DNA of 64,000 bases from Latrodectus hesperus. Its lineage: Eukaryota; Arthropoda; Arachnida; Araneae; Theridiidae. The translations under genes and the position numbers were made by a program. The notes beneath the pieces were generated by a model, which saw only the letters and a list, made by a program, of their open reading frames with translations, was not told the origin of the DNA and searched no databases. Location: the NCBI GenBank assembly GCA_037975125.1, contig CM075858.1, forward strand, positions 65,944,140 through 66,008,139, given 5' to 3'. Positions 61,861 to 64,000 of the stretch are shown piece by piece (positions within the stretch are counted from its first letter, which is position 1; every line of letters begins with the position of its first letter).

Positions 61861-63667
61861 GAGATTTCAGTTTCTGTGATAAAAAATTAAACAGTTGAGA
61901 AAGGTGAAGAATTAAGAAATATGTACGCATAACTTTTGACATTATGTAATGGAACACAACTAAATAAACTACTAAACAATCGTAAGCTCTTGTAAGATCA
62001 ATTAATATATACTCTTTTTCCCCTATTATATCACTTAATATTCCTAGACAATAAGTGAATATTTCGTTTGAATAAGCTATTAAATTTCTCGTAAAAATTA
62101 GGAAACGATGAAATTGAGAATTTTAAAAGTATATCCTTTTAAAGTAATCCTAAATTTTAAAAATATATCCTAACAAAATTCATAATCCTGATTATCGTAT
62201 CTTTAATTTGATCTATTAAGTTTAGTGATCCGCGAATGAAACAAGTTGCGAAAAAAGATAAGGAAGATGTCTGTGTCTGTAATTTATTCTATCTTGATTA
62301 CCGATAGGATTTTTTTTATGGATTTGATACAAATAGTACGAATAAAATTATGAACAAATAAAACACGCTTTTTTTAGGACAATTAAACAATGGAACAATA
62401 ATATTAAGCTAAAAATTTATTAATTACAATTTTTGCATGTAAGATCAATCATGATAATTTTTGATTGCTGATAAAGCTTTTTGCCATCATCATTTTTGAT
62501 CAATAAAGAGAGAAAAAAACAGTTAGAAATCAGAAAATACTTTTATTTGTATAGAAATATTGCTTATGTGATAAAAAAAATGAAACTTAATTTAATCCTT
62601 GCCATTCATTCCACGATACATGAAGCAAGAACAAACAAAAAATATTAATCACACAAAATTCAGAAAACTAGGAACGCTGAATTTACACAATATTAATACA
62701 AATTGATAATGATGGAAAAATCATTAACTAGATAAAGAAAAATTATTAAAGTAATCAAATCATTTATCAAACAATGTTTAACACATATTCTACTTCAATT
62801 TTGAAATTTAATATTCTACAGAATTTTAAAATGAATTAAAATATAACACTTATGGATGATGTATATAAAATAAAATCTCTCTTTATATAGAAGATTCTTT
62901 TTATATATTCAATAAATCACAGTTTATGTGATTAAAGCAAAATATTTTTCACAAAACTTTTTTTCTAAACTGTCTATAACGTCAAATGCATATTCCTATT
63001 CCACTCAAAATTGTAGCGATATTTTTACTGCTATTAAATGCATCAAAATGGGAAATTCATTGCCTTTTTTTAATTATTCCTTGTCAATCAAAACTTTCAT
63101 TTCCCATCGCCATATTTTCCTCTTCAAGCAATAGAACGCTGTTAAATGAAACTGTCGCGGTTGACATTGTATATTCATCCTTCATAATCCCTAAATCACT
63201 ATCGTTATCTATGACGATTTTAAAGCACGGCTTGTATCGAAACTTAACTTACCAGACTGTTTCTCAATATCTTTTGAATTTCCAATTTTTACATTTTTTT
63301 TTCCTTTTTAAATAATTTTACATGGTTGAAAACTTCTAAAAAATGGCAAAATAAATTATTTTTTAATAATTTCAAACTACATTAATGCTACTTTATAATG
63401 AATAAAAGTTGTAATCGTTAAAAAAATTTCTAAGTTAAATTTTTAAAATTAAGTTGTTTAATATTAGAAAATTGGATGAACTTGTCTGAAGAAGAATTCA
63501 AATCAAAACTCTCGTACTATAGTAAATATTTTTCTTTTCATTATCTAAAACTTACCAATTAAAAACATTCATTTAAAAACTTTTTAATGTTATATACATG
63601 TACAGATTCTTTGCTTGTAACTTTTAATATAGAATCTGAATGTGAATGTAACAATGACTTCAGTTTT

Positions 63668-64000
63668 CTACCTTGGTTTTTCAACCTTTTTTAACCCGAG
63701 AACCAGTAAAATTTCAGAAAATTTGTAAACCCCCCAAATAATACTACTACTAATAATAATGTTATTAAACAGTAAAGAGCTAATATCAAGTTAATTGTAA
63801 TATTTATATTATTTATTAACAATAATATTTAAAAATAATGAATATTTTTATAATTAATAAATAAATAAAAATAGCGTTACTTATAAAAATAATTACAAAA
63901 TCACTGCATGTGAGAACAAATCCAGATACGAAAACGACACCGTTCCTTACCAAGATCCTGGTCAAATAAACTGAAAAAGCGATTCGGAATGATGAAACGA
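63668..64000 (+). mobile_element. Possible hAT-type element end, cut by the window edge
   Basis: GGTTTTTCAACCTTTTTTAA followed by CCCGAGAACC and then TAAACCCCCC resembles the common animal hAT terminus (CAGNGGTTCTCAACC...). The sequence stays GC-richer near the edge (63905-64000), with a minus-strand open frame (starting RFIIPNRFFSLFDQD). The element is incomplete, so the call rests on the terminal resemblance only. Confidence 0.35.

Larger units (their letters stand above)
56050..63667. other. AT-rich region upstream of the known HACL1 exons
   Basis: The N-terminal HACL1 exon or exons and promoter should lie here or beyond the window. A CpG-richer patch at 61110-61300 contains the full CRE palindrome TGACGTCA (61150-61157). 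Perfect or near-perfect hairpins occur at 56240-56273, 58044-58157 and 61803-61860. A (TTA)n-like run lies at about 56430-56480. Open frames at 60027-60233, 60239-60436 and 62986-63315 are short and unrecognised. Confidence 0.45.

Overview
This is a eukaryotic nuclear genomic window. It is strongly AT-rich, with long introns, canonical GT-AG splice sites, very long dinucleotide microsatellites, tRNA-derived SINE-like copies, 5'-truncated LINE fragments and Tc1/mariner debris. The intron-exon style and the transposon types suggest an arthropod, most likely an arachnid such as an orb-weaving spider. That assignment is inference from style, not from a species-diagnostic gene. Nothing looks prokaryotic, and there is no CRISPR array, operon or rRNA.

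Two real protein genes are visible, both on the minus strand. (1) At 6640-12005 lie the first two coding exons of an SLC22-type (organic cation/anion) major-facilitator transporter. The rest of that gene must continue beyond the left edge. (2) At 17294-56049 lie sixteen consecutive coding exons of 2-hydroxyacyl-CoA lyase 1 (HACL1), the thiamine-diphosphate enzyme of peroxisomal alpha-oxidation. The exons join without a frame break into 552 residues that end in Ser-Lys-Leu, a peroxisomal import signal. Only about 20-27 N-terminal residues are missing, encoded by one or more exons upstream of 56049, possibly beyond the right edge.

Layout: 1-900 holds an unrecognised open frame and a decayed Tc1 transposase. 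1323-3943 is an apparently uninterrupted 2.6-kb (GT)n tract. 5940-6580 is a LINE RNase H remnant. 6640-12005 is the transporter, whose intron is filled with SINEs, (AT)n tracts and a LINE tail with target-site duplications. 12695-13501 is a rearranged mariner with about 200-bp inverted arms. 13.5-17.3 kb is gene-poor. 17.3-56.0 kb is HACL1, whose introns hold (TA)n tracts, SINEs, a second LINE tail with target-site duplications, a short TIR element inside a TA microsatellite, a repeated intronic element in two copies, and several perfect hairpins. 56-64 kb is AT-rich upstream sequence with a CpG-richer patch near 61.1-61.3 kb and a possible hAT end at the right edge.

The two genes are neighbours in the same orientation but have no evident functional link. 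I found no convincing new multi-gene system. The most unusual items are the giant pure GT tract, the foldback mariner, the paired intronic repeat family and the nested TIR element.
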